Part shown: in pieces, positions 7,931-14,039 of the stretch | How the letters are laid out: each line of letters opens with the position of its first letter | How positions within the stretch are numbered: position 1 is the first letter of the stretch | Assembly (NCBI GenBank): GCA_017432405.1 | Contig: JAFRJF010000236.1 | Coordinates: forward strand, 1 to 14,039 | Origin: Clostridia bacterium | GTDB taxonomy: Bacteria > Bacillota_A > Clostridia > Christensenellales > Aristaeellaceae | DNA: 14,039 bases | Direction: 5' to 3' | The notes under the pieces: generated by a model | What the model saw: only the letters and a program-made list of their open reading frames with translations | Databases searched by the model: none | Told to the model about the DNA's origin: nothing | Program-made: the position numbers and the translations under genes

Positions 7931-8542
7931 ATGAAGAAACTGATTTCCATGCTGCTGGTATTGTCCGTAGTACTGGCGCTGGCGGGCACCGCGTTGGCCG
8001 CCTGTGATTTTGAGAAGGGTCAGTATGTGGAATTCAAGCGCGATTCCGCCGCCTACAACGCCGCCAAGTCGAGCAAGAAGACCAACAACGTCGTGCTGAA
8101 GGGCTCCATCGCCGAGGTGCGCTGCGTGAAGGGCGACTATGTGAAGCTGCTCGTGAACCGGGTATCCAACATCGAGAAGTGGTTCAAGGCCTGCGACCTG
8201 AAGGTCGCTGACACCGACATCATCCTGGTCGTCTGGGCCAAGGGCGGCAAGGGAATGTCCTTCAAGGCCGGCAAGATCCTGACCGACAAGAAGGCCCTGC
8301 ATGGAACCGTCAAGGTCACCGGCCACACCAACCTGCGCAAGACCCCCAGCCTGCATCTGAAGAGCCAGGGCGTCGTCGAGAAGGGCAAGTGCCTGAAGCT
8401 GACCGGTCGCTTCGCCGCCGATAACCGCCAGGTCATCTGGGTGGAAGTGAAGGAAAAGTGCAAGAAGCTCTGGATCTCCCAGATCTTCACCAACCTGAGC
8501 CAGGAAACGGTCCTGCTGCTGTACGACGAGCTGTATGCTTAA
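7931..8542 (+). CDS. Exported SH3b-like domain protein, possible lipoprotein
   Basis: Encodes 203 residues. GAGGAGGG ends 7 nt before the ATG at 7931, so longer in-frame starts are rejected. The N-terminus (about 1-24) is a Sec signal. Its end reads LAAC, which is both an ALA signal-peptidase I site and an acceptable lipobox with C25 as first mature residue, so a lipid anchor is possible. The mature protein is lysine-rich with several cysteines. The segment from about residue 130 (TGHTNLRKTPSLHLKS to LWISQIF) has the shape of a bacterial SH3b domain, a fold that often binds peptidoglycan or proteins; the first half may be a second, more diverged copy. A strong promoter suggests high expression. 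Its exact role is unknown. Confidence 0.8.
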   Translation: MKKLISMLLVLSVVLALAGTALAACDFEKGQYVEFKRDSAAYNAAKSSKKTNNVVLKGSIAEVRCVKGDYVKLLVNRVSNIEKWFKACDLKVADTDIILVVWAKGGKGMSFKAGKILTDKKALHGTVKVTGHTNLRKTPSLHLKSQGVVEKGKCLKLTGRFAADNRQVIWVEVKEKCKKLWISQIFTNLSQETVLLLYDELYA

Positions 8543-8576
8543 AATAATCCGGGCCTTGATGGCCCGCACTGCCTGA

Positions 8577-8625
8577 AGGCGGCATCCTGTCGGAGCTGAA
8601 TCCGCAGAGCTCCGACCCGCCGCCT
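8577..8625 (+). terminator. Compound hairpin after the SH3b-like gene
   Basis: An outer 7-bp stem (8577-8583 with 8619-8625) encloses a 9-bp stem (8589-8597 with 8608-8616) and a 10-nt loop. A smaller 6-bp hairpin (8550-8566) precedes it, starting 8 nt after the stop codon. None is followed by a T-run, so the series may slow or end transcription, or stabilise the 3' end of the mRNA. Confidence 0.4.
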
Positions 8626-8676
8626 GACGGAAACGGACGCTTCCGAGCGATTCCGTGTATCGAAAAGCACAACGCT

Positions 8677-8717
8677 ATTCCCCCTGTCGAACCGCGTCAC
8701 GGTTCGACAGGGGGAAT
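8677..8717. terminator. Perfect 18-bp hairpin at the second convergent junction
   Basis: ATTCCCCCTGTCGAACCG (8677-8694) and its exact complement (8700-8717) flank a 5-nt loop, CGTCA. It lies between the rightward SH3b-like gene and the leftward phosphatase remnant, so it may be a bidirectional terminator. No T-tract follows on either strand. Confidence 0.5.
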
Positions 8718-8743
8718 TACTATGCCAATAACTGCGCGTCCCT

Positions 8744-9619
8744 TCACGCCATCCGCTTCTCGATGGTCATTTCCACCGTCCGGCCCAGGATGCTCACCTT
8801 CACGTCGTCCGCCACCCGGGACACGACCGACTTTTCCAGCTCGTCCCAGGCCTCCTGGCTGCCTTCGGCGTTCTGTTCCCGATACTGCCTGAGCTGCTTG
8901 CGGTAATCCTCCATGGACCACTGATAGCTGCCGTACATCTGCGGCGCGCCGCCGACACGCTTTACGAGCGGATATTCGTGACCGGCGTTGACGCAGGTCA
9001 TCGCGCCGTCACGGATATCCAGTATGCCCATCCACACCGTCACAAACATGCCGGATTCATTCTTGTCGCACAGCTCTTTATTGACATCCTCCATGATCCG
9101 GGCCGGCGTGCCGCCCTGGCAGGCGCGATAGTGGATGAGTACCTTCGCAGACATCATCATCAGCGCGGCAGGCACCCCCTTGTCGGACACGTCCGCGATC
9201 AGCAGCGCCAGCAGGACTGACAGCAGCACCGCTTCGATCAGTATGGACAGTCAGGACAGTATGCGGTTTACCGTGTGCGCCGTCTTTTCCGGGATCTTCA
9301 GCATAAAGGCCCCGTATCTCCAGAACAGGATCACGATGAAGCAGTTGTCCAGAAAGAGCAGCGCGTTGGCGATGACATTCACCGCTACAAGGCCCGCCCG
9401 TCCCTGCACCAGCCAGGCGAGCGCATCCAAAAACAGGCCCACCGTATCTGCCACCAGCAGCTGGGCAAAGAGTGCCGTATGGGTTTCAGCGCTGTCGGGG
9501 TCCTGCATATAGCAATAATAGATGATCGCGCTGACCATGATGCTGAAGGACTCGACGCCCACGCTGAACGCCGTCAGAAGGTCAGCGATTCCACGAAGCA
9601 CAGAAGCTCCGAAACCCAC
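8744..9619 (-). pseudogene. Decayed membrane-anchored SpoIIE-type (PP2C) phosphatase
   Basis: One reading frame runs from a GTG at 9619 to the stop at 8744 but is interrupted by an in-frame TGA at 9253-9251. The upstream part (about 122 residues) is hydrophobic with several membrane helices (for example VESFSIMVSAIIYYCYM and FLDNCFIVILFWRYG), like the 7TM sensor half of SpoIIE/RsbU phosphatases. The downstream part starts inside the PP2C domain: IADVSDKGVPAALMMMSAKV, then GMFVTVWMGILD and VNAGHEYPLV. The linker and the first metal-binding half (GGDFYD-type motif) are absent, ADVSGKG has become ADVSDKG, and the usual end with DD(I/M)T is replaced by an unrelated charged tail of about 65 residues. 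No good ribosome binding site precedes 9619. I conclude it is a non-functional remnant of a deletion. Confidence 0.75.
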
Positions 9620-9707
9620 CGGCGACTGCTCTCACAGGCCCCGCTGCCAAAGCGGCTGCCTATCTGCCCTTTGCGCAGTACGCAGCCCATAATGAATATA
9701 ACGGCCA

Positions 9708-9730
9708 GGGGCGGCAGGTTGCGCCGCCCC
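9708..9730 (-). terminator. GC-rich hairpin after the ABC1 kinase gene
   Basis: GGGGCGGC (9708-9715) pairs with GCCGCCCC (9723-9730) around a 7-nt loop, 17 nt after the kinase stop codon. The stem is strong but the following minus-strand bases (TGGCCGTTATATT) are a poor U-tract. Confidence 0.5.
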
Positions 9731-9747
9731 CTTTGAATATCGGCATG

Positions 9748-11865
9748 CTATTTCTTCTTTGACATGTGCTTTACGGTGTAGATCGCCAGCGCGATGGAGA
9801 ATACCAGGCCCGCCGCGGCGACCAGGGGCTGGCCGTCCGGGGTCTTGGGATTGATGTCCGCCGTGGACAGTATCGCCGAGCCCAAGAACAGCACGCAGGC
9901 GAACAGCGCCAGCACGATGCTCTTTGCCGTGTCCCCCAGGCTCTTCAGAATCTCCTCATAGCCCGTCAGCTCGAAGTTCAGCTTCAGCCTCCCCTTCACC
10001 GCGTTGTTCAGCGCGTCGTAGGCCAGGCCCGGCATCTTCTGCACCTTCTTGCCCAGCTCCAGGACGTCCTTGCCCGCCGAGATCAGCTCCTGCTCGATGC
10101 TGAAGCTCTTGCGCATCCGCTCCATGATCCTGTCCGTGATCTGCTTGAACAGATTCAGCTCCGGGCACAGCTGCTCGATCACGCCCTCGATCGTTGCGAT
10201 GGAACGCACCAGCATCGTGTACTTACCCGGCAGCGAGATGTGGTGCTTCGCCGCCAGGTCCGTGATCTCCGTCAGCAGCGCCGCCAGGTCCAGCTCGTCC
10301 AGATTCGTCACGTTCATGTACTTGTCGAACATCATGTCCGCGTCCTGGATCAGTTTGTTGCGGTCGGTCTTCGGCGACGTCGCGCCCATGGACATGATCG
10401 CGTTCACCAGCGCGTCCAGGTCCCGCTCGATCAGCGACATGATCAGCGACTGGATGAGGTTCACGTCCGAATCCTCGATCCGCCCGATCATGCCGAAGTC
10501 GATCCAAACCGGCTTGCCGTGGCTGATCATGATGTTGCCCTGGTGCGGGTCGCCATGGAACGTGCCCACGTCCAGCACCTGGTGGATGTAGTTGTCCAGG
10601 ATCACCGAGCCGATCTGCTCCGGGTCATACCCCTCCTCGATCAGCCGGTCCCGCTTGGCGATGGAATAGCCGTCCACAAACGTCATCGTGAACAGTCGCT
10701 CCGTCGTCAGCTCGTCGATCACCGTCGGGCAGGTGATCTTCTCCTCGTCGTCGATGCAGTTCTCCTTGAAGAACTTGGTGTTCTCCGCCTCCACGCGGAA
10801 GTCCAGCTCCTCGTCCTCCACCTTTTCCAGCTCTTCGATCACCGACAGCAGGTCGATCATTTGCTCGCCGTCCGAATCCGCCTCGTTGACGACATTCACC
10901 ATGCCCGCCAGCTTCTTCAGCAGCACGAAATCCTCCCGCATCATCTCGGCAATCAGCGGCCGCTGAACCTTCGTGACCACCTTCGTGCCGTCCTTCAGCA
11001 CCGCGTAGTGCGCCTGACCGATGGAGGCTGAGCCCAGCGGCTTGTCGCGGAATTCCAGGAAGATCTCGTCGATCTTCTTCCCCGTCTCCTGCTCGATCAC
11101 CGCGCGGGCGATCTCCGGGTCCAGCTCCTTCACGTTCTGCCGCAGCTTCTCCAGCTCCTTGCAGTAGCTCTCCGGCAGCATGTCCACACGGCTGGACATG
11201 ATCTGACCGATCTTCACATAGGTCGGCCCCAGGTCTTCCAGGGTCGTGCGCAGTTCCACGGGCGTAAAGCCGTTGGCATAGAAATTATGCTTGGCGAACA
11301 CGGCCATGATCTCGGCGGCGCGGGTCTTTTTGTACTTCTCCATCGCCTTCAGCTCGCTCGACAGCATGCCCTTAAGCTTTTCGCCCATCTCCGCCTTCGT
11401 GTGCTGGAGCGCCGCCTTGCGGCGCTCCAGCTCCTGAGCAAGCTCATCCTTGTTCTTCGCCGCCGCTATCTGGCGCTTCTGACGCTTTTCCCGTCGCTCG
11501 GCCTCTTTGATCTGCTTCCTCTGGTTCGCCAGCGTCTTTTTTGCCTCCGCGATTTCCTTCGACGCCATGAACGCCCGCTTTTTGCTCGTCTCGATTTCCG
11601 CCTGGGCCTGACGCACGGCGCGCTCCGTCTCGGCCATCTCCGCCCTGCGCGCCTCCACCTCGCTCACCGCCGGTTCAACGGCTTGGGTTTCCTCCGCCGG
11701 CTCCACATCCGGCGACGCCTCGGCGTCCAGCGACTCGATCATCTCATTCAGCCTGTCCGATTCCACGGGCGCTGCATTCGGCTGTGCCGTCTGATCCCCG
11801 CGCCCGTTTTCCAGCGCGTCCTTCATGGGCGCACGGTCCATTTCCCTGTCCTTGTTGTTCTGCAT
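9748..11865 (-). CDS. ABC1/UbiB-family atypical kinase with N-terminal coiled coil
   Basis: Encodes 705 residues. AAGGAGGG (11880-11873) lies 7 nt before the ATG at 11865. Residues about 1-185 are a charged extension: an acidic, low-complexity start, then a long Lys/Glu/Arg/Ala-rich coiled coil. The ABC1 domain follows, with the family's KxGQ motif (YVKIGQIMSSRVDMLP, K218), the A-rich-loop equivalent PLGSASIGQAH, the beta-3 lysine K299 (VVTKVQRP), the catalytic loop FHGDPHQGNIMI and the DFG-type D456 (WIDFGMIG). Two membrane helices end the protein (SIVLALFACVLFLGSAIL and LVAAAGLVFSIALAIYTV). UbiB/Coq8 proteins support isoprenoid-quinone or lipid metabolism through ATPase activity; the role in this organism is unknown. 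The 3' partner in an operon with the DUF308 gene, 13 nt apart. The length of the coiled-coil extension is unusual. Confidence 0.9.
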   Translation of the reverse strand: MQNNKDREMDRAPMKDALENGRGDQTAQPNAAPVESDRLNEMIESLDAEASPDVEPAEETQAVEPAVSEVEARRAEMAETERAVRQAQAEIETSKKRAFMASKEIAEAKKTLANQRKQIKEAERREKRQKRQIAAAKNKDELAQELERRKAALQHTKAEMGEKLKGMLSSELKAMEKYKKTRAAEIMAVFAKHNFYANGFTPVELRTTLEDLGPTYVKIGQIMSSRVDMLPESYCKELEKLRQNVKELDPEIARAVIEQETGKKIDEIFLEFRDKPLGSASIGQAHYAVLKDGTKVVTKVQRPLIAEMMREDFVLLKKLAGMVNVVNEADSDGEQMIDLLSVIEELEKVEDEELDFRVEAENTKFFKENCIDDEEKITCPTVIDELTTERLFTMTFVDGYSIAKRDRLIEEGYDPEQIGSVILDNYIHQVLDVGTFHGDPHQGNIMISHGKPVWIDFGMIGRIEDSDVNLIQSLIMSLIERDLDALVNAIMSMGATSPKTDRNKLIQDADMMFDKYMNVTNLDELDLAALLTEITDLAAKHHISLPGKYTMLVRSIATIEGVIEQLCPELNLFKQITDRIMERMRKSFSIEQELISAGKDVLELGKKVQKMPGLAYDALNNAVKGRLKLNFELTGYEEILKSLGDTAKSIVLALFACVLFLGSAILSTADINPKTPDGQPLVAAAGLVFSIALAIYTVKHMSKKK

Positions 11866-11878
11866 CGTTCCGCCCTCC

Positions 11879-12427
11879 TTACGCTTCCCTGATCGGCCAC
11901 AGATAGAACAGCCGCGCAACGCTCACGATCGATGAGAACAGCAGCATGCCGCCGATCACGTCAAACAGCATCGTGGGTTCGTTCCACCACGGATTCACCA
12001 GCACGATCAGCCCAAACAGTATCAACAGCGCGTTCAGCACGTTAAGCACCCACCAGCCGCTGCGTCCGGCCCGTCGAACGTACATCCAGGTGCTGACGAT
12101 GCCCGCGATCCCGTCTGTGACCAGTATCACGCCGAAAATCAACCCGATGATGCGCGCCACATCCGCTTCAAAGGCCACGATGGCGATGCCCAGCAGCGCC
12201 AGTATCAGCGCCCCGGTGAAGTAGATATAGTTCATCAGCGCCTTCTTACCCGATATAAAGTCCAGTATCATGACCACCGCGAAGACCAGCGCCCCGTAGC
12301 CCAGTGTGGCCACCAGCGCGTTCACATACTGCTTCGGGCAGATGATCATCAATATCCCCACCGCCATCAGTATGATCGACGTCATGATCGACGACCGCTT
12401 CAGCTTTCCCAGTTCTTGAAAGAGCAT
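11879..12427 (-). CDS. DUF308/HdeD-family membrane protein
   Basis: Encodes 182 residues, mostly six hydrophobic helices in three hairpin-like pairs (for example SIILMAVGILMIICP, ALVFAVVMILDFISG, LILALLGIAIVAFEA, IGLIFGVILVTDGIAGIVS, LLILFGLIVLVNPWW, MLLFSSIVSVARLF). The repeated helix pattern and the NPW motif fit the DUF308/HdeD family of small inner-membrane proteins, first known from acid resistance in enterobacteria. AGGGAGGG lies 6 nt before the ATG. The stop is 13 nt before the kinase ATG and the kinase ribosome binding site touches it, so the two genes are translated from one message. A membrane-stress role is inferred from family and neighbour. Confidence 0.85.
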   Translation of the reverse strand: MLFQELGKLKRSSIMTSIILMAVGILMIICPKQYVNALVATLGYGALVFAVVMILDFISGKKALMNYIYFTGALILALLGIAIVAFEADVARIIGLIFGVILVTDGIAGIVSTWMYVRRAGRSGWWVLNVLNALLILFGLIVLVNPWWNEPTMLFDVIGGMLLFSSIVSVARLFYLWPIREA

Positions 12428-12489
12428 ACTTATCCCTCCCTGTCGATAGCTGCATGCGCCGATGGGAACACATCGCGCATACGCAAAAC

Positions 12490-12876
12490 CCTCCGCAGGG
12501 CAATGTCGTCAGCTTAAGAAGAAGTTTTATGGCGTTCACAACGCGAATTATCGCCTCCGCAGCGGCCTCTATCAATCGCCCAGCCGTCAAACGTGGTTGA
12601 GATTGCCGTGAAGTGAATCCTTAAGGAAATACCGCGCAATTAAGGTGGTCAGCTGGCGAGTGAATTTTTCGTCAGGCGCTCTTGCAGATTTTGAAGGTTT
12701 ACTGGGTTCGAGCGCCCCGAAAACGCTCCGGTGGAGCGTTTTCAGCGAGAACGGGCTGGCAAAGCCCCGGAGGTAAATCAAAAAATCTGCAAGAGATGAC
12801 TGGTTGAAAAGGCACCGCCAGATGTGCCGCCGTATTGTGAGTTCCTTAAGCTGATGACATTGCCCCTTACGGGAGG
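12490..12876. repeat. Element A: about 390-bp nested palindromic repeat
   Basis: Terminal inverted repeats GGGCAATGTCGTCAGCTTAAG (12498-12518; shown with 12845-12865 as partner) match at 20 of 21 positions, and a looser CCTCC-type match extends outwards. Inside, CTCTTGCAGATTTT (12679-12692) pairs perfectly with 12782-12795, continued by GGTTTAC/GTAAATC. At the centre GAAAACGCTCC (12719-12729) pairs perfectly with 12733-12743 around loop GGT. No transposase is encoded. The architecture fits a non-autonomous mobile repeat or a large folded RNA. I believe ends of the LKLMTLP-coding type recur in gut Clostridia genomes, but this is memory, not a search. Confidence 0.65.
12547..12575 (-). promoter_or_regulatory. 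Candidate promoter for the DUF308-ABC1 operon, inside element A
   Basis: On the minus strand TTGATA (12575-12570) and GATAAT (12552-12547) are separated by exactly 17 nt. Transcription would start near 12540, about 110 nt before the DUF308 ATG. The 70 bp between element A and the gene contain no better match. Confidence 0.45.
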
Positions 12877-12980
12877 CTGTCCCAAAACGCGTGCACTGTG
12901 AAGGCGAACGCGGCGGCGCTTGCCCGGCGCAGACAGCGGCAGAAAGCGCCTTCTCGCCCCATGATCGTCTTGAGACAGCC
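12875..12980. mobile_element. Element B: 106-bp MITE-like repeat
   Basis: GGCTGTCCCAAAACG (12875-12889) and the inverse complement of 12966-12980 (GGCTGTCTCAAGACG) match at 13 of 15 positions. GGCTGTCYCAAAA-type ends occur on several insertion-sequence families (IS1182-like ends come to mind). The 106-bp interior encodes nothing but contains a further pairing, GAAGGCG (12900-12906) with CGCCTTC (12947-12953). It ends 13 bp after the coiled-coil gene's stop and may also act as its transcript end. Confidence 0.55.
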
Positions 12981-12993
12981 CTTCGATGTGAGC

Positions 12994-13476
12994 TTATTTC
13001 TCTGCTTCGGCAGTCTGAGCGGGCTCAGCCGTCTCGACGGTCTCCGGCGCGCCGCCGAAGCGCTCCTCATATGTCTTCAGGGCGACGGCCACCTCATAGA
13101 TCGACAGCTCCGCATCCGCAATCAGGAAAGCGGCGGCGTCGTAGCAATCGAGAATGTAATTGATCTCCTCGTCGATGAACCGCTCAAGGCGCTTCTTGTC
13201 GCGGGCGTCCACGTGGTCCTCATGCTTGGCCTTCACGGTCATGCGGGCCTTGAGCATCGCGCTGCGGAGCTTGCTCTCGCGCTCCTCCTCTGCCATGCGG
13301 GCGTTCTCCTGCATTGCGGCGACGTCGCCCTTGGCGGTGTTGATGCGGTCCTGGATCACTTCGGTGCGCTGCTCGCGATAGATCTTCGCCTCCTCCGAGG
13401 CCTCCGCCGCCTTCTTGCTCAGCTCGTCCAGCTTAACGCTGAGGCTTGCCAATCTCTCGTCCCATGTTCTTGCCAT
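12994..13476 (-). CDS. Small cytoplasmic coiled-coil protein of unknown function
   Basis: Encodes 160 residues. AAAGGAAG lies 9 nt before the ATG, a slightly weak ribosome binding site. The protein has no signal peptide or membrane helix. Residues about 1-100 are highly charged and helical with heptad-like spacing (for example LDELSKKAAEASEEAK and MQENARMAEEERESK). A more globular helix pair follows (RFIDEEINYILDCYDAAAFLIADAEL), with an acidic Ala/Glu/Thr-rich tail. I do not recognise the family. By shape it might organise on membranes or scaffold other proteins, and the neighbouring kinase also has a coiled coil, but no function can be assigned. Confidence 0.75.
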   Translation of the reverse strand: MARTWDERLASLSVKLDELSKKAAEASEEAKIYREQRTEVIQDRINTAKGDVAAMQENARMAEEERESKLRSAMLKARMTVKAKHEDHVDARDKKRLERFIDEEINYILDCYDAAAFLIADAELSIYEVAVALKTYEERFGGAPETVETAEPAQTAEAEK

Positions 13477-13553
13477 TGTTAACAGCTTCCTTTCTGATTT
13501 GTGTATATTTCATCAGCCTCGTTGTTCCCGGCTGTATGATCAAAACTGTCAAA

Positions 13554-13590
13554 AGCCCCGCGAGCATATCTTCCCGCAATTTGCGGGGCT
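13554..13590 (-). promoter_or_regulatory. Attenuator-like alternative hairpins in the coiled-coil gene leader
   Basis: In minus-strand order, AGCCCCGC (13590-13583) can pair with GCGGGGCT (13561-13554), followed by TTTTGACAGTTTTG, a terminator-like fold. A smaller hairpin, CCCGCA/TGCGGG (13587-13582 with 13578-13573), uses the same bases and excludes the larger one. This lies in the 220-nt leader between the promoter near 13704 and the ATG at 13476. Confidence 0.4.
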
Positions 13591-13703
13591 CCTCATTTCT
13601 TCGTTTTCGGCGCAGTATCACCGTCACGACGTGCGCAGGCGCCGACAGGTGAAAACTTAGAAATCCAGGAAGTCATGCGCTGTCCACATATGTCTTCTAT
13701 TCT

Positions 13704-13731
13704 ATTATAACAGATTTCGAATCAAAACCAA
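13704..13731 (-). promoter_or_regulatory. Promoter for the coiled-coil gene
   Basis: On the minus strand TTGGTT (13731-13726), a 16-nt spacer and a perfect TATAAT (13709-13704), preceded by TGT to give an extended -10. The predicted start is near 13697. The region around it, 13680-13860, is much more AT-rich than the flanking genes. Confidence 0.65.
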
Positions 13732-13860
13732 TATGTTATTTGTGTTATATATTTGAGTTTTATGCCTATTTTATCAGTTTTATAAGCATTCTTACGGAAA
13801 AATGTGTTATTATGATGAAATGACTCGGGTGTTTGACAGCAAGTAAGCAAGCAAGACAGA

Positions 13861-13890
13861 GAAAACGCCGAGTGGAGCGTTATTTTTTTG
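13861..13890 (+). terminator. Terminator-like hairpin before the DinB fragment
   Basis: AACGC (13864-13868) pairs with GCGTT (13877-13881), followed by ATTTTTTTG. The stem is short but the T-tract is good. No gene on the plus strand ends just before it. Possible extended -10 TGTTATTAT near 13805-13813 could make a very short transcript of about 65 nt; this is speculative. Confidence 0.35.
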
Positions 13891-13920
13891 TCAATATTAG
13901 AATATATAGTTACACGTTAT

Positions 13921-14039
13921 GCCACGGTGCTCTATGTCGGACACAGCACCAAACGCCGCCTGAACGTTCTGGGCGTGCATACCATCGGAGAGTTAGCCAA
14001 CTTCCCCCTTCCCCTTCTGCGCTCGAATTTCGGCAAATG
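13921..14039 (+). pseudogene. 5'-truncated Y-family DNA polymerase (DinB-like) fragment, continues past the window
   Basis: From 13927 the plus strand reads VLYVGHSTKRRLNVLG then VHTIGELANFPLPLLRSNFGK to the edge. This matches the helix-hairpin-helix region after the palm domain of DNA polymerase IV-type enzymes (pattern LYVG.ST...L..LGI.TIG.LA....LLR..FGKMG). The catalytic N-terminal half is missing: upstream the frame enters the AT-rich hairpin region and meets TGA at 13834 without any start codon or ribosome binding site. It is therefore probably a remnant, unless the window edge hides a rearranged copy. Confidence 0.6.

Noticed and set aside
9229..9256. Selenocysteine or recoded TGA in the SpoIIE-type phosphatase
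   Set aside because: The TGA is at a domain-deletion junction with no catalytic context and no evident SECIS-like hairpin; decay is the simpler reading.
12246..12590. 114-residue minus-strand frame from element A into the DUF308 gene
   Set aside because: It overlaps the 5' half of the DUF308 gene in another frame and starts at TTG without a ribosome binding site.
12587..12781. 64-residue minus-strand frame within element A
   Set aside because: It needs a TTG start, has no ribosome binding site and spans half of the palindromes, so its sequence is explained by the repeat. It may be a recurring spurious annotation.

Overview
The window looks like a chromosomal segment from a fairly GC-rich, Gram-positive anaerobe of the class Clostridia, probably a gut species. 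This is inferred from strong GGAGG-type ribosome binding sites, sigma-A-like promoters, Clostridia-style signal peptides, a SpoIIE-type phosphatase remnant and a secreted AppA-like phosphatase. I see no rRNA, tRNA, CRISPR array or intact transposase.

Left part (1-3950). A GAF-ABC ATPase gene runs leftwards off the edge. It is divergent from a rightward pair: a GH31 alpha-glycosidase and a nitroreductase. Each side of the 309-bp divergent gap has a recognisable promoter.

Middle (4000-8720). Two secreted enzymes are encoded leftwards. One is a two-domain phosphatase joining a HAD fold to an AppA-like histidine acid phosphatase. The other is an alpha/beta-hydrolase with its own intrinsic terminator. 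Divergent from the hydrolase is a rightward gene for an exported SH3b-like protein, with a very good promoter and a structured leader. The two convergent junctions (near 4030 and 8700) each carry a long, almost perfect hairpin with no T-tract.

Right part (8740-13480), all leftward. It holds a decayed 7TM/SpoIIE phosphatase with an in-frame TGA and missing domain parts. Next is a two-gene operon encoding a DUF308/HdeD membrane protein and an ABC1/UbiB-type atypical kinase with an unusual coiled-coil N-terminus. Then come two abutting palindromic repeat elements (about 390 bp and 106 bp), and a small coiled-coil protein with a long leader containing mutually exclusive hairpins.

Far right (13740-14039). 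An AT-rich stretch with a terminator-like hairpin precedes a 5'-truncated fragment of a Y-family DNA polymerase (DinB-like) that runs off the window.

The most interesting items are the double-phosphatase fusion, the nested palindromic element supplying a candidate promoter to the DUF308-kinase operon, the kinase's coiled-coil extension, and the phosphatase pseudogene. I did not find a clearly new defence or mobile system.
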